In this document: piece after piece, positions 23,454 to 33,061 of the stretch
Layout: each line of letters opens with the position of its first letter
Numbering within the stretch: position 1 is the stretch's first letter
Source: Chitinophagaceae bacterium
GTDB lineage: Bacteria > Bacteroidota > Bacteroidia > Chitinophagales > Chitinophagaceae
DNA: 34,628 bases
Direction: 5' to 3'
Assembly (NCBI GenBank): GCA_023229465.1
Contig: JALNZE010000026.1
Coordinates: 1-34,628, forward strand
Program-made: the position numbers and the translations under genes
Notes under the pieces: model-generated
The model's database searches: none
The model's input: the letters and a program-made list of their open reading frames with translations, nothing else
What the model was told of the DNA's origin: nothing

Positions 23454-24839
23454 ATGAATGCAATTATATTTTCCGCTTTATTAGGTGTTGTACTGATGTT
23501 CAGCGGCATCCTGGTTAAAAATAAATCTGCCTATACCTATATAGCTGCAGTTGGTTTGCTTTTACTGCTGGTTGTTAATCTATTGAATACTTATGGCATC
23601 TGGTCTATCCAGGTAAACACACATGCTATGCTCCGCTTTGATAAGTTTGGGATGTACTTCAATTCTATTGCTATCAGCGCCACACTAATTTATGTGCTGC
23701 TTAGCGGTAAAGAGATTGAGAAAGCCGGGGCTAATGTGTCGGATTATTATGCGTTACTGTTTTTTGTTTTATGCGGTGTAACTATCCTTTCTTCTTTTAA
23801 TGGTTTATTGATGTTATTCCTGGGTATTGAAATACTTTCTATACCGTTGTATATACTAACCGGTTCTGATAAACGAAATTTAAAAAGTACGGAAGCCTCT
23901 TTAAAATATTTTTTAATGGGTGCTTTCTCAACCGGTATTATGCTCATGGGCATTGCCCTCATTTATGGGGCAACCGGTATCTTTTCTTTAGGGGGTACTT
24001 CAATGGCTCCTTCTTCCGGTCTGCTTCGACCGTCCTTTCTGGAAGTGGCAGGTTTAATCCTGTTGTTTGTTTCCATGTGTTTTAAAGTATCCGCGGCTCC
24101 TTTTCATTTCTGGACACCCGATGTGTATGACGGGGCGCCGGCTGTATTCACCTCTTTCATGGCTACGATTGTTAAAGCCGCCGGCTTTATCGCTTTTGTG
24201 CGCTTGTTTGATATGCATACCCAAATTCTCGGACCAACCTGGCATATCCTGCTCGCTTTTGTTATTGTAGCTACTTTGTTGATAGGAAATATTACGGCAG
24301 TATTCCAGCAAAGTGTAAAGCGTATGCTGGCCTATTCCAGTATTGCCCAGGCAGGCTTTATGTTATTTGCTTTATACAGTATTAATGACCTGGCCAAAGA
24401 AGGACTTCTGCTTTATTCGGTGGCATACAGTTTGGCTACCATTGGCATTTTTGCAGTACTCATCAAAATGAGCGACTATACGTTTGATGGGTTTAATGGT
24501 CTGGCTAAAACACAGCCCGTACTGGCGCTGGCAACAACTGTGTGCTTACTTTCTTTGGCAGGTATCCCGCTAACTGCAGGCTTCTTTGCTAAATATTATA
24601 TGCTCGCTTCCATGGTAAAGGCAGGTGGGCCAACCTGGCTGGTAATGGTGGCTGTACTGTTTGCGGCAGTCAGTGTTTATTATTATTTCCGTGTGATACA
24701 GGCTATGTATTTTAAGGAAGGCGATGCGGAGACTGCTCCTGTAACTTCCCTGTTTAAAACGGTTCTCCTGTTGCTGGCCGCTTTAATCATTCTGCTCGGC
24801 GTATTCCCATCAATCGTGCTCAATTGGTTCTATTTTTAA
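23454..24839 (+). CDS. nuoN: NADH-quinone oxidoreductase subunit N
   Basis: A 461-residue antiporter-like membrane subunit (ND2 family), last gene of the nuo operon. The core motifs are LLMLFLGIEILSIPLYIL (about 120-137), APFHFWTPDVYDGAPAVFTSFMATIVK (about 215-241) and KRMLAYSSIAQAGFM (about 289-303). The start is the ATG at 23454, giving a normal N-terminal helix. The 89-bp gap after it shows no terminator, so transcription might continue into the MacB-like permease gene. Confidence 0.97.
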   Translation: MNAIIFSALLGVVLMFSGILVKNKSAYTYIAAVGLLLLLVVNLLNTYGIWSIQVNTHAMLRFDKFGMYFNSIAISATLIYVLLSGKEIEKAGANVSDYYALLFFVLCGVTILSSFNGLLMLFLGIEILSIPLYILTGSDKRNLKSTEASLKYFLMGAFSTGIMLMGIALIYGATGIFSLGGTSMAPSSGLLRPSFLEVAGLILLFVSMCFKVSAAPFHFWTPDVYDGAPAVFTSFMATIVKAAGFIAFVRLFDMHTQILGPTWHILLAFVIVATLLIGNITAVFQQSVKRMLAYSSIAQAGFMLFALYSINDLAKEGLLLYSVAYSLATIGIFAVLIKMSDYTFDGFNGLAKTQPVLALATTVCLLSLAGIPLTAGFFAKYYMLASMVKAGGPTWLVMVAVLFAAVSVYYYFRVIQAMYFKEGDAETAPVTSLFKTVLLLLAALIILLGVFPSIVLNWFYF

Positions 24840-24928
24840 CCGTTCTTCATATTTATAGGCGATGCCCGCGTTGGTTCCGTATTCTCCGTTTATCTTTATC
24901 AGGCAGATAGCTATTGAAACCTGACTGA

Positions 24929-26209
24929 ATGACTACCCTTGATTCTCTTTCCCTGGCATGGCGTACGGTACGCGGTAATAAACTGCGAACAGGTATTACC
25001 GTGGCCATTATTGCTTTTGGTATCATGGCATTGATTGGCATCATCACCGCTATTGAAGCGATGAACCAGAGTTTGAAAGAAAGTTTTTCCTCCATGGGCG
25101 CGAATGCTTTTAATATCCGTTTTAAAGATACCCGTACACATTTTGGCGGCGGTAATAATAACGGGCAAGTCACCAAAACCAAACGCGGACTCAAAGAAAA
25201 AAAATCAAACCTGGGTAAGCCCATCCGAAGGGAGGAAGCGACATTTTTTAAAGCTAATTTTGCCTTTCCCGGGGCACAGGTAAGCATTTACAGGCGTGGT
25301 CCCGGCGGACAGGAATTACATTTTGCAGACAAGAAAACTACCCCGCAGATTACCGTATGGGGTGGCGACGAAAATTATCTGGCGGTAAATGGGTATTCCA
25401 TTAACCTGGGCCGAAACCTGAATAGCCTTGATGTAGAAAGCGGCCGTAGCGTTTGCCTGTTAGGCAGTAATGTGGCCGTTAAATTATTTGGGGATAGACC
25501 GGAAAAATGTTTGGATAAGATTATCCGTGTAGGAAGTCTTCCTTACCGTGTGATAGGGCTTCTGAAAACCAAAGGCTCAAGCGCTATGATGCGCCAGGAT
25601 GATATGATACTTACTTCTCACACAAATGTGCGCAGGTTTCAGAATGCCAATCCTTCTTACCTGTTGGGTGTGATGGTTAAAAATGTGAATGAACTGGATG
25701 TGGCAACAGATCAAGCCACTTCCGTATTCAGGGCCGTAAGAAAGCTGGAACCTGTTGAAGAGATTAATTTTGTAGTGGAACGTAGTGATAAGTTCGCGGA
25801 AATGTTTATTGGCTTTTTAAGCAGTATTACAGGCTCTGCCGGCGTTATCGGCCTGATTACTTTGATTGGTGCAGCCATCGGCTTAATGAATATTATGCTG
25901 GTTGCCGTAAATGAACGTACAAAAGAAGTGGGTCTCATTAAAGCTATTGGCGGCAAAAGTAAACATGTGCGTCAGCAATTCCTTTTTGAAAGCCTCATCA
26001 TCAGTTTGCTGGGCGCCCTTTTCGGAATTATTCTGGGTGTAATGGTAGGCAATCTTTTTTCGATTGTACTCAAAACCGGGTTTGTTATTCCATGGGCCTG
26101 GGTAATCATCGGAATTATTATCTGCTCTTTGGTTGGCCTGGCTGCCGGCATTTATCCTGCTATGAAAGCTGCCCGTTTAAACCCTATCGTAGCCCTTCGG
26201 TATGAGTAA
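24929..26209 (+). CDS. MacB-like ABC transporter permease (FtsX family)
   Basis: A 426-residue inner-membrane protein with the MacB/LolC-type layout. A first transmembrane helix follows an amphipathic start (residues about 22-42, TGITVAIIAFGIMALIGIITA). A large periplasmic MacB_PCD domain covers about 45-275. A C-terminal FtsX domain has three helices (about 285-415) and contains the cytoplasmic signature NERTKEVGLIKAIGGK (about 330-345). It ends with the conserved P-x-x-A-L-R-Y-E. Partner ATPase and adaptor genes are not in the window, so they must be encoded elsewhere. The substrate is unknown. It lies 89 bp after nuoN, and its stop is 11 bp from the stop of the convergent minus-strand gene. 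Confidence 0.92.
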   Translation: MTTLDSLSLAWRTVRGNKLRTGITVAIIAFGIMALIGIITAIEAMNQSLKESFSSMGANAFNIRFKDTRTHFGGGNNNGQVTKTKRGLKEKKSNLGKPIRREEATFFKANFAFPGAQVSIYRRGPGGQELHFADKKTTPQITVWGGDENYLAVNGYSINLGRNLNSLDVESGRSVCLLGSNVAVKLFGDRPEKCLDKIIRVGSLPYRVIGLLKTKGSSAMMRQDDMILTSHTNVRRFQNANPSYLLGVMVKNVNELDVATDQATSVFRAVRKLEPVEEINFVVERSDKFAEMFIGFLSSITGSAGVIGLITLIGAAIGLMNIMLVAVNERTKEVGLIKAIGGKSKHVRQQFLFESLIISLLGALFGIILGVMVGNLFSIVLKTGFVIPWAWVIIGIIICSLVGLAAGIYPAMKAARLNPIVALRYE

Positions 26210-26220
26210 TTCATGTAAAC

Positions 26221-26937
26221 CTATCGGTTAAAAAACAGCTTTAGTTTATCATTGATATAGTATTTAATAGCTTCTTCCTCCTTATTTGCTCTTAACCATT
26301 CTACTGATGGGCGATACTGTTGCATGAACTGTTGTAAGTCATCCGCCATCAATCCGCTGTATTTGGTAACCATAGCCGCGGGGAAACGGTAATTGATGTA
26401 TGCCTCTTTCTCATTCGATTCAAAAAAAGTGAAAGCCCTCCGTTTGTTCTTTTCATGCCTTGAAAACCTGTCAAGATTCAACGCGATACCGGCCCCTGAA
26501 TTGGCTTTGGAAATAGTGGGAATGGTATAGTTAACTATGTCTTGCAGATATTCTTTTCTTCTTTCAATACTGTCTAACTGATACCGGCTCATACCACGCG
26601 CCGTAACTGTTACATTACCCAGGCTATGGGTAAGTGGTGAAAGAAACAAATCAATGGTATCTTTACCCAGGTGGCTGTTGTTATATTGGATAGTATCAAA
26701 ATGGTAACCCACAGCCGCGAAGGAGAGTACCTGGTTTTCCTTCAATTCAATTTTAAACCGGCCTGTAACACTTGTCATCACCGTGTTTTTTGTATTCAGA
26801 TTGGTTACACTTGCCAATACGATCGGTTCATGTGTAACACTATCCCTAAGGTATCCCCAGCGATCATTCTTTTTTTGTGCATTGACAAACAGGAAACAGA
26901 AAACGGTTACTATTAAAAAACCATATCGCATAAACAT
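26221..26937 (-). CDS. Secreted protein with carboxypeptidase-regulatory-like domain
   Basis: A 238-residue protein with a Sec signal peptide (hydrophobic FLIVTVFCFLFV, cleavage after VNAQ, about residue 20). A CarboxypepD_reg-like beta-sandwich follows (about 27-112): the pattern GYLRDSVTHEPIVLASV then TSVTGRFKIELKENQ is the one common at the start of Bacteroidota TonB-dependent receptors and surface proteins. The C-terminal half (about 115-238) is charged, probably helical and unrecognised. There is no beta-barrel, so it is not a receptor. Start at 26937 or the Met two codons later are both possible. It is convergent with the permease gene. Confidence 0.75.
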   Translation of the reverse strand: MFMRYGFLIVTVFCFLFVNAQKKNDRWGYLRDSVTHEPIVLASVTNLNTKNTVMTSVTGRFKIELKENQVLSFAAVGYHFDTIQYNNSHLGKDTIDLFLSPLTHSLGNVTVTARGMSRYQLDSIERRKEYLQDIVNYTIPTISKANSGAGIALNLDRFSRHEKNKRRAFTFFESNEKEAYINYRFPAAMVTKYSGLMADDLQQFMQQYRPSVEWLRANKEEEAIKYYINDKLKLFFNR

Positions 26938-27013
26938 TCTTTTAGCGAAGGTAAGTTATCAGCTACCTGGCAAATGGTTAATTGTATAAATTATTTGTCT
27001 TAAGTAGCCCCTT

Positions 27014-27040
27014 CAAAAAAAGCCCCGCAAAATGCGGGGC
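27014..27040 (-). terminator. Rho-independent terminator of the metalloprotease gene
   Basis: Read on the minus strand, gccccgc (27040-27034) pairs with gcggggc (27028-27022) around a 5-nt loop and is followed by a run of seven T. It lies about 37 bp downstream of the metalloprotease stop. Confidence 0.88.
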
Positions 27041-27076
27041 CCAATCATCATATAAAAATCCGTGAAATCAGCGATC

Positions 27077-29611
27077 CTATTTAGGATCCAAAGCTTGCTT
27101 TATTCTGTCTCTCACATCCTGTAAATGGTACTTACTCAGTGCATCAGTTGTGCCGGGGATCGCTGCATTAATAGCTGATTGCAGGGATCTTAATTCGCCT
27201 TTTACTACAGAACTCACATCGGTATTCTTAATGTTCACCGGAGCGGGTCCGCCAAAATTGAAAAATAGCATGGTGCCGGTTGTTGGTGGAGGCGCAACCA
27301 GGTCAATCAGTTTTTCAGCATAAGCTTTCTGCAGGTTTCTTCTGTAAGGGTCGATGTTTTTTTTGGTAGTCAACTCACTCCATACACCTTTCTTCACATC
27401 CCCGAAAAATTCATCAATGGCATAAGTGCCGGTTCCAAAGCGGTTGGCAGAAGCCACCAGTCTGAACAAACGCTGGCCATCCAGTAAACTATTGATGGTG
27501 GCGGTTTGTATACCCTGGATTCTTTCCAATGCAGCCGGGTTGGCAATCTTATTCAGGATACTTTTATCGAGTAACCAGTTAGGTGTTTCGAACAATTGTT
27601 TATGAAGAAATGCCACAGCATCTTTCTGGATAGCTTTTGGGGTGGCCTCATATACATCGCCTGGCTCTTCAACGCTTTTAAAGGTTTCATTTATTCCCCC
27701 TACGTTCCTGGTAACATGGCCCATATAACGGCTGTACTGTGATAATAACTGTGTGTAGAGATCAGACAGGTTCTCAAAATGATCTGCTTCTTCTTTACTC
27801 CATTCAGGTAAAGAAAGGATAATTCGTTTCAGATTTTTAATACCATATTCACTGGCTTTTACACTGTTGTCGCCAAGGTCTTCCATCTGCGCGCGCGGAT
27901 CGTTACCACGACCTTCGCCGCCGAACCATAAACGGGGGTTGGCTTTCAGGCGATCAATGATCCATTTATTATTAATTTTTTTATCTTTTTCAACATCATT
28001 TTCGCCTAAGTATTTGTAGCCCCATTCTATTGCCCAGTTATCATAATCGCCGATCCTGGGAAATAAACCGGATTCAGAGATATTATCTTCCGGTTGTGCC
28101 ACATAGTTAAAACGTGCATAGTCCATAATAGAAACCGTATGACCATTGGCTTCTACCCATGCCTTGTTTCGCAGGTTCTCTACCGGTGTTTTGCTGCTGC
28201 TTCCCATATTATGCCGAAGGCCCAATGTATGCCCCACTTCGTGCGATGATACAAAACGGATCAATTGTCCCATTAACGCGTCATCAAATTTCATTTTTCT
28301 TGCTTTGGGATCTACTGCGGCGGTTTGTATCAGGTACCAGTCGTGTACCAGTTTCATTACATTGTGGTACCAGCCAATATGGCTTTCCAGTATTTCACCA
28401 CTGCGTGGATCATGAACCTGGGGGCCATAGGCATTTTCAATGTCAGAGGCAAAATAGCGGATCACCGAAAAACGTGCATCTTCAAGGCTCATAGTAGAAT
28501 CGTTGGGCCATTCTTTACCTACAATCGCATTTTTAAACCCGGCTTTTTCAAAGGCTTTCTGCCAGTCGTTGATGCCATCAATCAAAGGTTTAACCCACTG
28601 TTTTGGAGTAGCCGGGTCAACATAATAAACGATCTGTTTGGCCGGTTCAACCAATTCACCCCGTTTGTATTTCTCCAGGTCTTCGGGTTTGGGTTCTAAT
28701 TTCCATCTAACTGCAAAGGTTTGGTTCTCTACTTTTTGCTGTTCATCACTAAAAAAAACAAATCTGTCAGCAAAATAGCCCACCCTGGTATCGAATAAAC
28801 GACGGTGCATGGGCAATTTGGGTAAAAGAATCATGGAAGTATTTAGTTCCAGTGTTACTGAGCCGGAAGCAGAGGCAGCAGGTAAAGTGGCCCCACCCGG
28901 CATCCCACCACCGATAGATAATCCGCCACTACCACCTGAAGAAAAGGTTTTCACGGTACGGATCTCGGTATTAATGGGGTAGGAATGTATACTCTGTACG
29001 TAAGACCTGTCGGAAGCCAGCATACCCAGGCTGAAACGGCGTTTATCATTCGGGTCAAGGCTTACAATCTGGTTATCACCTTTAAAAAAATCGGTTACTT
29101 CTATTACGTAGCTGGCCGAGTCTTTACCATAGGCCGCAATAGCAAAGGCCGCGGCAATGGGGTCGAGATAAGAGTTCTTAACAGCTTTAGAAATGGCATT
29201 GGTAGAATCAGCGGTACTGATTAAGGCAATCACCCGTATAAACAGGTTATTGCTGGGTCCTTTTTCAAATCTCAGGCTTTGTTCATTTACTTCTTCTCCA
29301 CCATAGGCGCCACCACCGCCCGCAACTTTGCTAAAACGGGTAACAGCCAGTATTTCGCGACCGAGGGTAGAGTCGGCTATCTCGAAATAATATTTATCCT
29401 CTACTTTATGAACCGTAAACAGGCCCTTTTGGGTAATAGCTTTATTGGTAATAACCTCCTTGTAGGGCTTGGGGCCTGGTTTTGCTGCACCTGTAAGTCC
29501 TAATCCACCTCCTGTACCGGGTCTTCCTCCCGCTATGGGAAGGGAATCTTTTTGTTGTGCAATGGCCATGGTGCCGGCGAATAGCGCAACAATAAATAAT
29601 AATTTTTTCAT
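27077..29611 (-). CDS. Zinc-dependent metalloprotease (DUF5117/DUF4953 type)
   Basis: An 844-residue exported protein. The signal peptide is MKKLLFIVALFAGTMAIAQ. A Gly/Pro-rich linker leads to DUF5118- and DUF5117-like N-terminal domains (about 45-300; FTVHKVEDKYYFEIAD, ILAVTRFSKVAGG). The catalytic zinc site is HEVGHTLGLRH: His457, Glu458, His461 and His467, the extended metzincin-type HExxHxxGxxH motif. A downstream Met-turn candidate is SIMDYARFNY. The C-terminal third matches the DUF4953 region. The protein is likely periplasmic or surface-exposed; the substrate is unknown. Monocistronic, with its own terminator and a 351-bp divergent upstream gap shared with exbB. Confidence 0.93.
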   Translation of the reverse strand: MKKLLFIVALFAGTMAIAQQKDSLPIAGGRPGTGGGLGLTGAAKPGPKPYKEVITNKAITQKGLFTVHKVEDKYYFEIADSTLGREILAVTRFSKVAGGGGAYGGEEVNEQSLRFEKGPSNNLFIRVIALISTADSTNAISKAVKNSYLDPIAAAFAIAAYGKDSASYVIEVTDFFKGDNQIVSLDPNDKRRFSLGMLASDRSYVQSIHSYPINTEIRTVKTFSSGGSGGLSIGGGMPGGATLPAASASGSVTLELNTSMILLPKLPMHRRLFDTRVGYFADRFVFFSDEQQKVENQTFAVRWKLEPKPEDLEKYKRGELVEPAKQIVYYVDPATPKQWVKPLIDGINDWQKAFEKAGFKNAIVGKEWPNDSTMSLEDARFSVIRYFASDIENAYGPQVHDPRSGEILESHIGWYHNVMKLVHDWYLIQTAAVDPKARKMKFDDALMGQLIRFVSSHEVGHTLGLRHNMGSSSKTPVENLRNKAWVEANGHTVSIMDYARFNYVAQPEDNISESGLFPRIGDYDNWAIEWGYKYLGENDVEKDKKINNKWIIDRLKANPRLWFGGEGRGNDPRAQMEDLGDNSVKASEYGIKNLKRIILSLPEWSKEEADHFENLSDLYTQLLSQYSRYMGHVTRNVGGINETFKSVEEPGDVYEATPKAIQKDAVAFLHKQLFETPNWLLDKSILNKIANPAALERIQGIQTATINSLLDGQRLFRLVASANRFGTGTYAIDEFFGDVKKGVWSELTTKKNIDPYRRNLQKAYAEKLIDLVAPPPTTGTMLFFNFGGPAPVNIKNTDVSSVVKGELRSLQSAINAAIPGTTDALSKYHLQDVRDRIKQALDPK

Positions 29612-29962
29612 AAGCGATAATAATAGTTTTGAATAAGGTTTAAAGATAATGGGTCTCTCTTAAAAAGGGCCCCATTTTGTTAGCGCAAATAGATGAATGG
29701 TGAAATTGGTTTTTTTATTGGTGAAAAAACCTGAAAAAATTGCCTGAAATCAGTATCTTTCGCTTTCGGTATAGGCGAAAAATCGGTATTCTTTACATAA
29801 ATATAATCTTGACTTTCCTTTTTTTCATGAAATAACGAATTTGTGTTCCCTTTTTTAATTATTTCGAACATTGTTTTGTTTTTTCAAAACATTTTTCAGT
29901 AGAATTGCGGAAGTAAATTTTTAACCAACTGAAATTTTTCAAAACCAAAAATCAATTGAATC
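29612..29962. other. Divergent intergenic region between metalloprotease and exbB
   Basis: This is a 351-bp AT-rich gap with no supported gene. An antisense frame of 63 codons (29680-29871) has biased low-complexity composition and no family resemblance. The half near exbB contains a perfect 6-bp hairpin (gttttg 29873-29878, caaaac 29885-29890) and a candidate promoter. Confidence 0.5.
29874..29907 (+). promoter_or_regulatory. Candidate exbB promoter
   Basis: A -33-like ttttg (29874-29878) and a -7-like tagaattg (29900-29907) are separated by 21 bp. The second differs at one position from the Bacteroidota TAnnTTTG box. The small hairpin gttttg/caaaac overlaps the spacer. The -7 box is 55 bp from the exbB start. 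Confidence 0.35.
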
Positions 29963-30832
29963 ATGGCTGAAACAAAACCAACTGCAGGAGCTGCCGTAAA
30001 AACAACATCTTCTGCACAACCTAAGACGGGCAGTAACCCAATTTCTTGGCTGGCCCCATTGTTATGTATCATTTCTGGATATGTTATCTGGCGTTTTGTA
30101 TTGGGTGCCCCTGGTAATTTTACAACACCTGATCCTGATTCGAGCCATTGGTTTTGGCCCAACCACAAAGGACCACAGGGTACACTTACCAAAATGTATG
30201 AGGGTGGTATTATTGTGCCAATCCTGATTGGTTCATTCTTAGTTGTTGTCACATTTGTGATTGAAAGGTTCCTTACTGTTTCAAGAGCTGCCGGTTCAGG
30301 CAGTATTGCCGAATTTGTTCGTAACGTTCAGTTTCACCTGGCCAATAAAGATGTGGATAAGGCCCTGGCTGCCTGCGACAAGCAAAAAGGATCTGTAGGT
30401 AATGTAATGAAAGCAGGTCTGAAAAAGTATAAAGAAATGATCACCAATACAGAATTGGTAACTGAGCAGAAAGTATTGAATATCCAGAAAGAAGTGGAAG
30501 AAGCAACCGCTCTTGAATTGCCTATGCTGGAAAAGAACCTGGTATTCTTATCAACTATCGCGTCTGTAGCAACCCTTTTGGGTCTGTTAGGTACGGTATT
30601 GGGTATGATCAAATCATTCTCTGCATTGGGTGATGAGGGAGGTGGCGATGCTGCCCGTGAGTTATCCAAAGGTATTTCTGAGGCCCTGTTTAATACAGCA
30701 TTGGGTATCGGTACTTCCGCGGTAGCCATTATCATGTACAACGTATTTACTACCCGTATAGATGGTATTACTTATGGTATTGATGAATCTGGTTTCACAT
30801 TAACACAAAGTTTTGCTGCCAACTACAAATAA
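29963..30832 (+). CDS. exbB: MotA/TolQ/ExbB proton-channel family protein
   Basis: A 289-residue inner-membrane protein of the proton-driven motor family. A Thr/Ala-rich N-terminus precedes a first helix (about 28-46). A second helix lies at about 80-98 (IIVPILIGSFLVVVTFVIERF). A cytoplasmic segment carries the DKALAACDKQKGSVGNVMKAGL pattern. The two C-terminal helices hold the family signature LVFLSTIASVATLLGLLGTVLGMI (about 193-216) and EALFNTALGIGTSAVAIIMYN. With ExbD it couples the proton-motive force to TonB. It is first of four co-directional genes; exbD starts 70 bp downstream. Confidence 0.92.
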   Translation: MAETKPTAGAAVKTTSSAQPKTGSNPISWLAPLLCIISGYVIWRFVLGAPGNFTTPDPDSSHWFWPNHKGPQGTLTKMYEGGIIVPILIGSFLVVVTFVIERFLTVSRAAGSGSIAEFVRNVQFHLANKDVDKALAACDKQKGSVGNVMKAGLKKYKEMITNTELVTEQKVLNIQKEVEEATALELPMLEKNLVFLSTIASVATLLGLLGTVLGMIKSFSALGDEGGGDAARELSKGISEALFNTALGIGTSAVAIIMYNVFTTRIDGITYGIDESGFTLTQSFAANYK

Positions 30833-30902
30833 TTCAGTGAATGAATTTGTGGAAAGAACAAGCTTTTGAATCTTAATTGTGAAACAAATAAATAACTAAG
30901 CA

Positions 30903-31550
30903 ATGGGTAGAGCCAAATTACCTCGTAAGAGTACCAGCATTGACATGACTGCAATGTGCGATGTGGCCTTTCTCTTGTTGTCTTTCTTTATCTTAACTAC
31001 GAAGTTCAAGCCTTCAGAGGCCATTACAGTTGTAACCCCTAAATCGGTGGCTGCCAAAGTGGCCCCGCAAAAGGATATTGTAGAGATAATCATCGACAAA
31101 GACGGTAAGGTTTTTCTTACGATGGACGACGAAGGGAAGAAAGAAACCATCGCTAACGCGCTGAATGCTACCAAAAACCTGGGGCTGGATGTAAACGCTT
31201 TTAAGAAAGCGCAGTTTTTCGGGGCATCATTCGCGAGCCTGGCTTCTTTTCTGAAACTTCCGGAAGACCAGCGGAAAGGCCATTTATTGCCCGGCATTCC
31301 TATTCAGGATACCGCCAACAATGAATTGGTAACATGGATGACACTGGTAAGAGATGCTTACCAGGGACAAAAACCTAACCTTTTATTGAAAGGGGATAAT
31401 ATGGCAAAATATCCCGCTTTTAAAAGTGTGGTGGATGCGTTTAAGAAAAATGAATTCCTGAAATTCCAGTTGGTTACCAATCCTGAAAATGTTCCGGAAG
31501 GAACTGACCTCTGGAAGAAATCGCAGTCTGGAGAAAAACGGGAAGATTAA
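30903..31550 (+). CDS. exbD: ExbD/TolR family biopolymer transporter, long form
   Basis: A 215-residue protein with one N-terminal transmembrane helix (about 20-38, AMCDVAFLLLSFFILTTKF). It contains the conserved membrane Asp (Asp21) that in ExbD carries the proton. A periplasmic domain follows (about 45-190). It is longer than the ~140 residues of E. coli ExbD owing to an insertion around 95-150, a form usual in Bacteroidota. The end is charged (SGEKRED). It belongs to the exbB-exbD-exbD-tonB set. Functional partners are inferred from order and family. Confidence 0.9.
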   Translation: MGRAKLPRKSTSIDMTAMCDVAFLLLSFFILTTKFKPSEAITVVTPKSVAAKVAPQKDIVEIIIDKDGKVFLTMDDEGKKETIANALNATKNLGLDVNAFKKAQFFGASFASLASFLKLPEDQRKGHLLPGIPIQDTANNELVTWMTLVRDAYQGQKPNLLLKGDNMAKYPAFKSVVDAFKKNEFLKFQLVTNPENVPEGTDLWKKSQSGEKRED

Positions 31551-31605
31551 TTTTCGGAACTGTAGGGTGTAAATAATTTACTAATTAAAACTAAATTCTA
31601 CTGAC

Positions 31606-32157
31606 ATGGCAGAATTGGATACCTCGAGTGGCGGTGGCCATAAAAAAGGGCCCGGGGTCAAAAAGAGTAAGAAATTATCTACTCGTGTTGACCTTACGCC
31701 CATGGTGGACCTGGGCTTCCTGCTCATTACGTTCTTTATCTTCACCACTACGATGAGCCAGGCTACAGCGATGAAGCTGATCTTGCCGAAAGATGCTGAT
31801 AAACCGGAGGACCAGAATAAGGCAAAGCAATCTGGTGTTATTACCATTCTTTTAGGGAAAGATAATCACGTATTTTATTATGAAGGTGAACTGGATATCA
31901 CAGCCTCTAATTTTAAGTCGTCTAATTTTCATGATATACGTGAAGTATTGATCAAGAAAAAATATAGCGTGGCCCAACTGAAAGATTTTGTGGTAATTCT
32001 AAAACCTTCGGAGGAATGCACGTATAAAAATGTGGTAGATATACTGGATGAAATGGCCATCAACGTTTGTACAAGGTACGCGTTGGTAGATATTTCCAGT
32101 ATAGAATCACAATTGGTGAAAAAATCTGAGGAGCTCTCGGCCGCAGCAAATAATTAA
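31606..32157 (+). CDS. exbD: ExbD/TolR family biopolymer transporter, second copy
   Basis: A 183-residue second ExbD. The transmembrane helix is VDLTPMVDLGFLLITFFIFTTTM (about 28-50), with the proton-carrying Asp in PMVDLGF. An N-terminal Gly/Lys-rich cytoplasmic tail precedes it and a periplasmic domain follows. It differs clearly from the first copy in sequence and length, so the pair is an old duplication that may form a hetero-assembly in the ExbB pore; that is inference. It starts 55 bp after the first exbD. Confidence 0.9.
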   Translation: MAELDTSSGGGHKKGPGVKKSKKLSTRVDLTPMVDLGFLLITFFIFTTTMSQATAMKLILPKDADKPEDQNKAKQSGVITILLGKDNHVFYYEGELDITASNFKSSNFHDIREVLIKKKYSVAQLKDFVVILKPSEECTYKNVVDILDEMAINVCTRYALVDISSIESQLVKKSEELSAAANN

Positions 32158-32204
32158 CATGTGAAAATTTCCATCACCGGAATTTAATTACAAAAGTATT
32201 TACC

Positions 32205-33032
32205 ATGGATATAAACAAAATTCAATCCGCCGATATCCTCGATATCCTCTTTGACGGGAGGAACAAGGAATATGGCGCGTATGACCTTCGTAAAACGTAT
32301 AGCAAACGTATTAAGCTATCGATGGCGGGCATGCTCCTCCTTTGTATCCTTATATTAGCCGGGTCGCTCATCGCGAACTCCAGTAGTAAAGGCACCCCCG
32401 AAATCGTTATAGCTGATATGTCTCTTGAAAGCGTAAAGGAAGAAAAAAAACCTGACCTGCCACCGCCGCTTCCTCCTCCCAAACAGGAACCACCTAAAGT
32501 GGAGATGACGAAATTCACTCCTCCCAAAATTGTGAAAGATGAAGAAGTGAAGCCTGATGAAGAGATCAAGGAAGTGGAAAAACTGGAAGATACCAAAATC
32601 GGTACCATTAACCAGGAAGGTGTGAAAGATGAAGGGGTTGTGGCCCCTCCGGTTGAAAAAGCAACCGGTGTGGTAGAAGCGCCTAAAGTGGCAGAAGACT
32701 ACGATAAGGTATTTACCGTTGTACAAATTGCTGCTGAGTTCCCCGGTGGATTACCTGCCTGGACCAAATACCTTGAACGTAACCTTAACAGGGACTTACC
32801 TGTAGAGAACGGGGCGCCTCCGGGAAAATACACGGTAGTGGTTTCCTTTATTGTAAGCAAAACCGGTGATATCAGCGATGTAGTAGCTGAAAACGATCCC
32901 GGCTATGGTACAAAGGCAGAAGCTGTTCGTGTTATTACCAAAGGACCTAAATGGAAACCCGCAGTGCAAAATGGCAGGAACGTTATCTACCGCCACAGGC
33001 AAAGCATTACCTTCCAGGTTTCGGAAGAGTAA
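32205..33032 (+). CDS. tonB: Energy transducer TonB
   Basis: A 275-residue TonB. A cytoplasmic segment (1-35, including GRNKEYGAYDLRKTY, typical of Bacteroidota TonB) precedes the single membrane helix (about 38-56). A Pro/Lys/Glu-rich periplasmic spanner follows (about 80-160, with DLPPPLPPPKQEPPK). The C-terminal TonB domain covers about 180-275 (AEFPGGLPAWTKYL..., FIVSKTGDISDV, GPKWKPAVQNGR). The C-terminal domain contacts the TonB box of outer-membrane receptors and transmits the energy harvested by ExbB/ExbD. It is last in the cluster and followed by a strong terminator. Confidence 0.95.
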   Translation: MDINKIQSADILDILFDGRNKEYGAYDLRKTYSKRIKLSMAGMLLLCILILAGSLIANSSSKGTPEIVIADMSLESVKEEKKPDLPPPLPPPKQEPPKVEMTKFTPPKIVKDEEVKPDEEIKEVEKLEDTKIGTINQEGVKDEGVVAPPVEKATGVVEAPKVAEDYDKVFTVVQIAAEFPGGLPAWTKYLERNLNRDLPVENGAPPGKYTVVVSFIVSKTGDISDVVAENDPGYGTKAEAVRVITKGPKWKPAVQNGRNVIYRHRQSITFQVSEE

Positions 33033-33061
33033 TCGATTTTCTAAAAATTATTTTAATAATG

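Noticed and set aside
29680..29871. 63-codon minus-strand frame upstream of the metalloprotease
   Set aside because: Low-complexity Lys/Phe/Ile composition, no family resemblance, and it lies in an AT-rich divergent promoter region.
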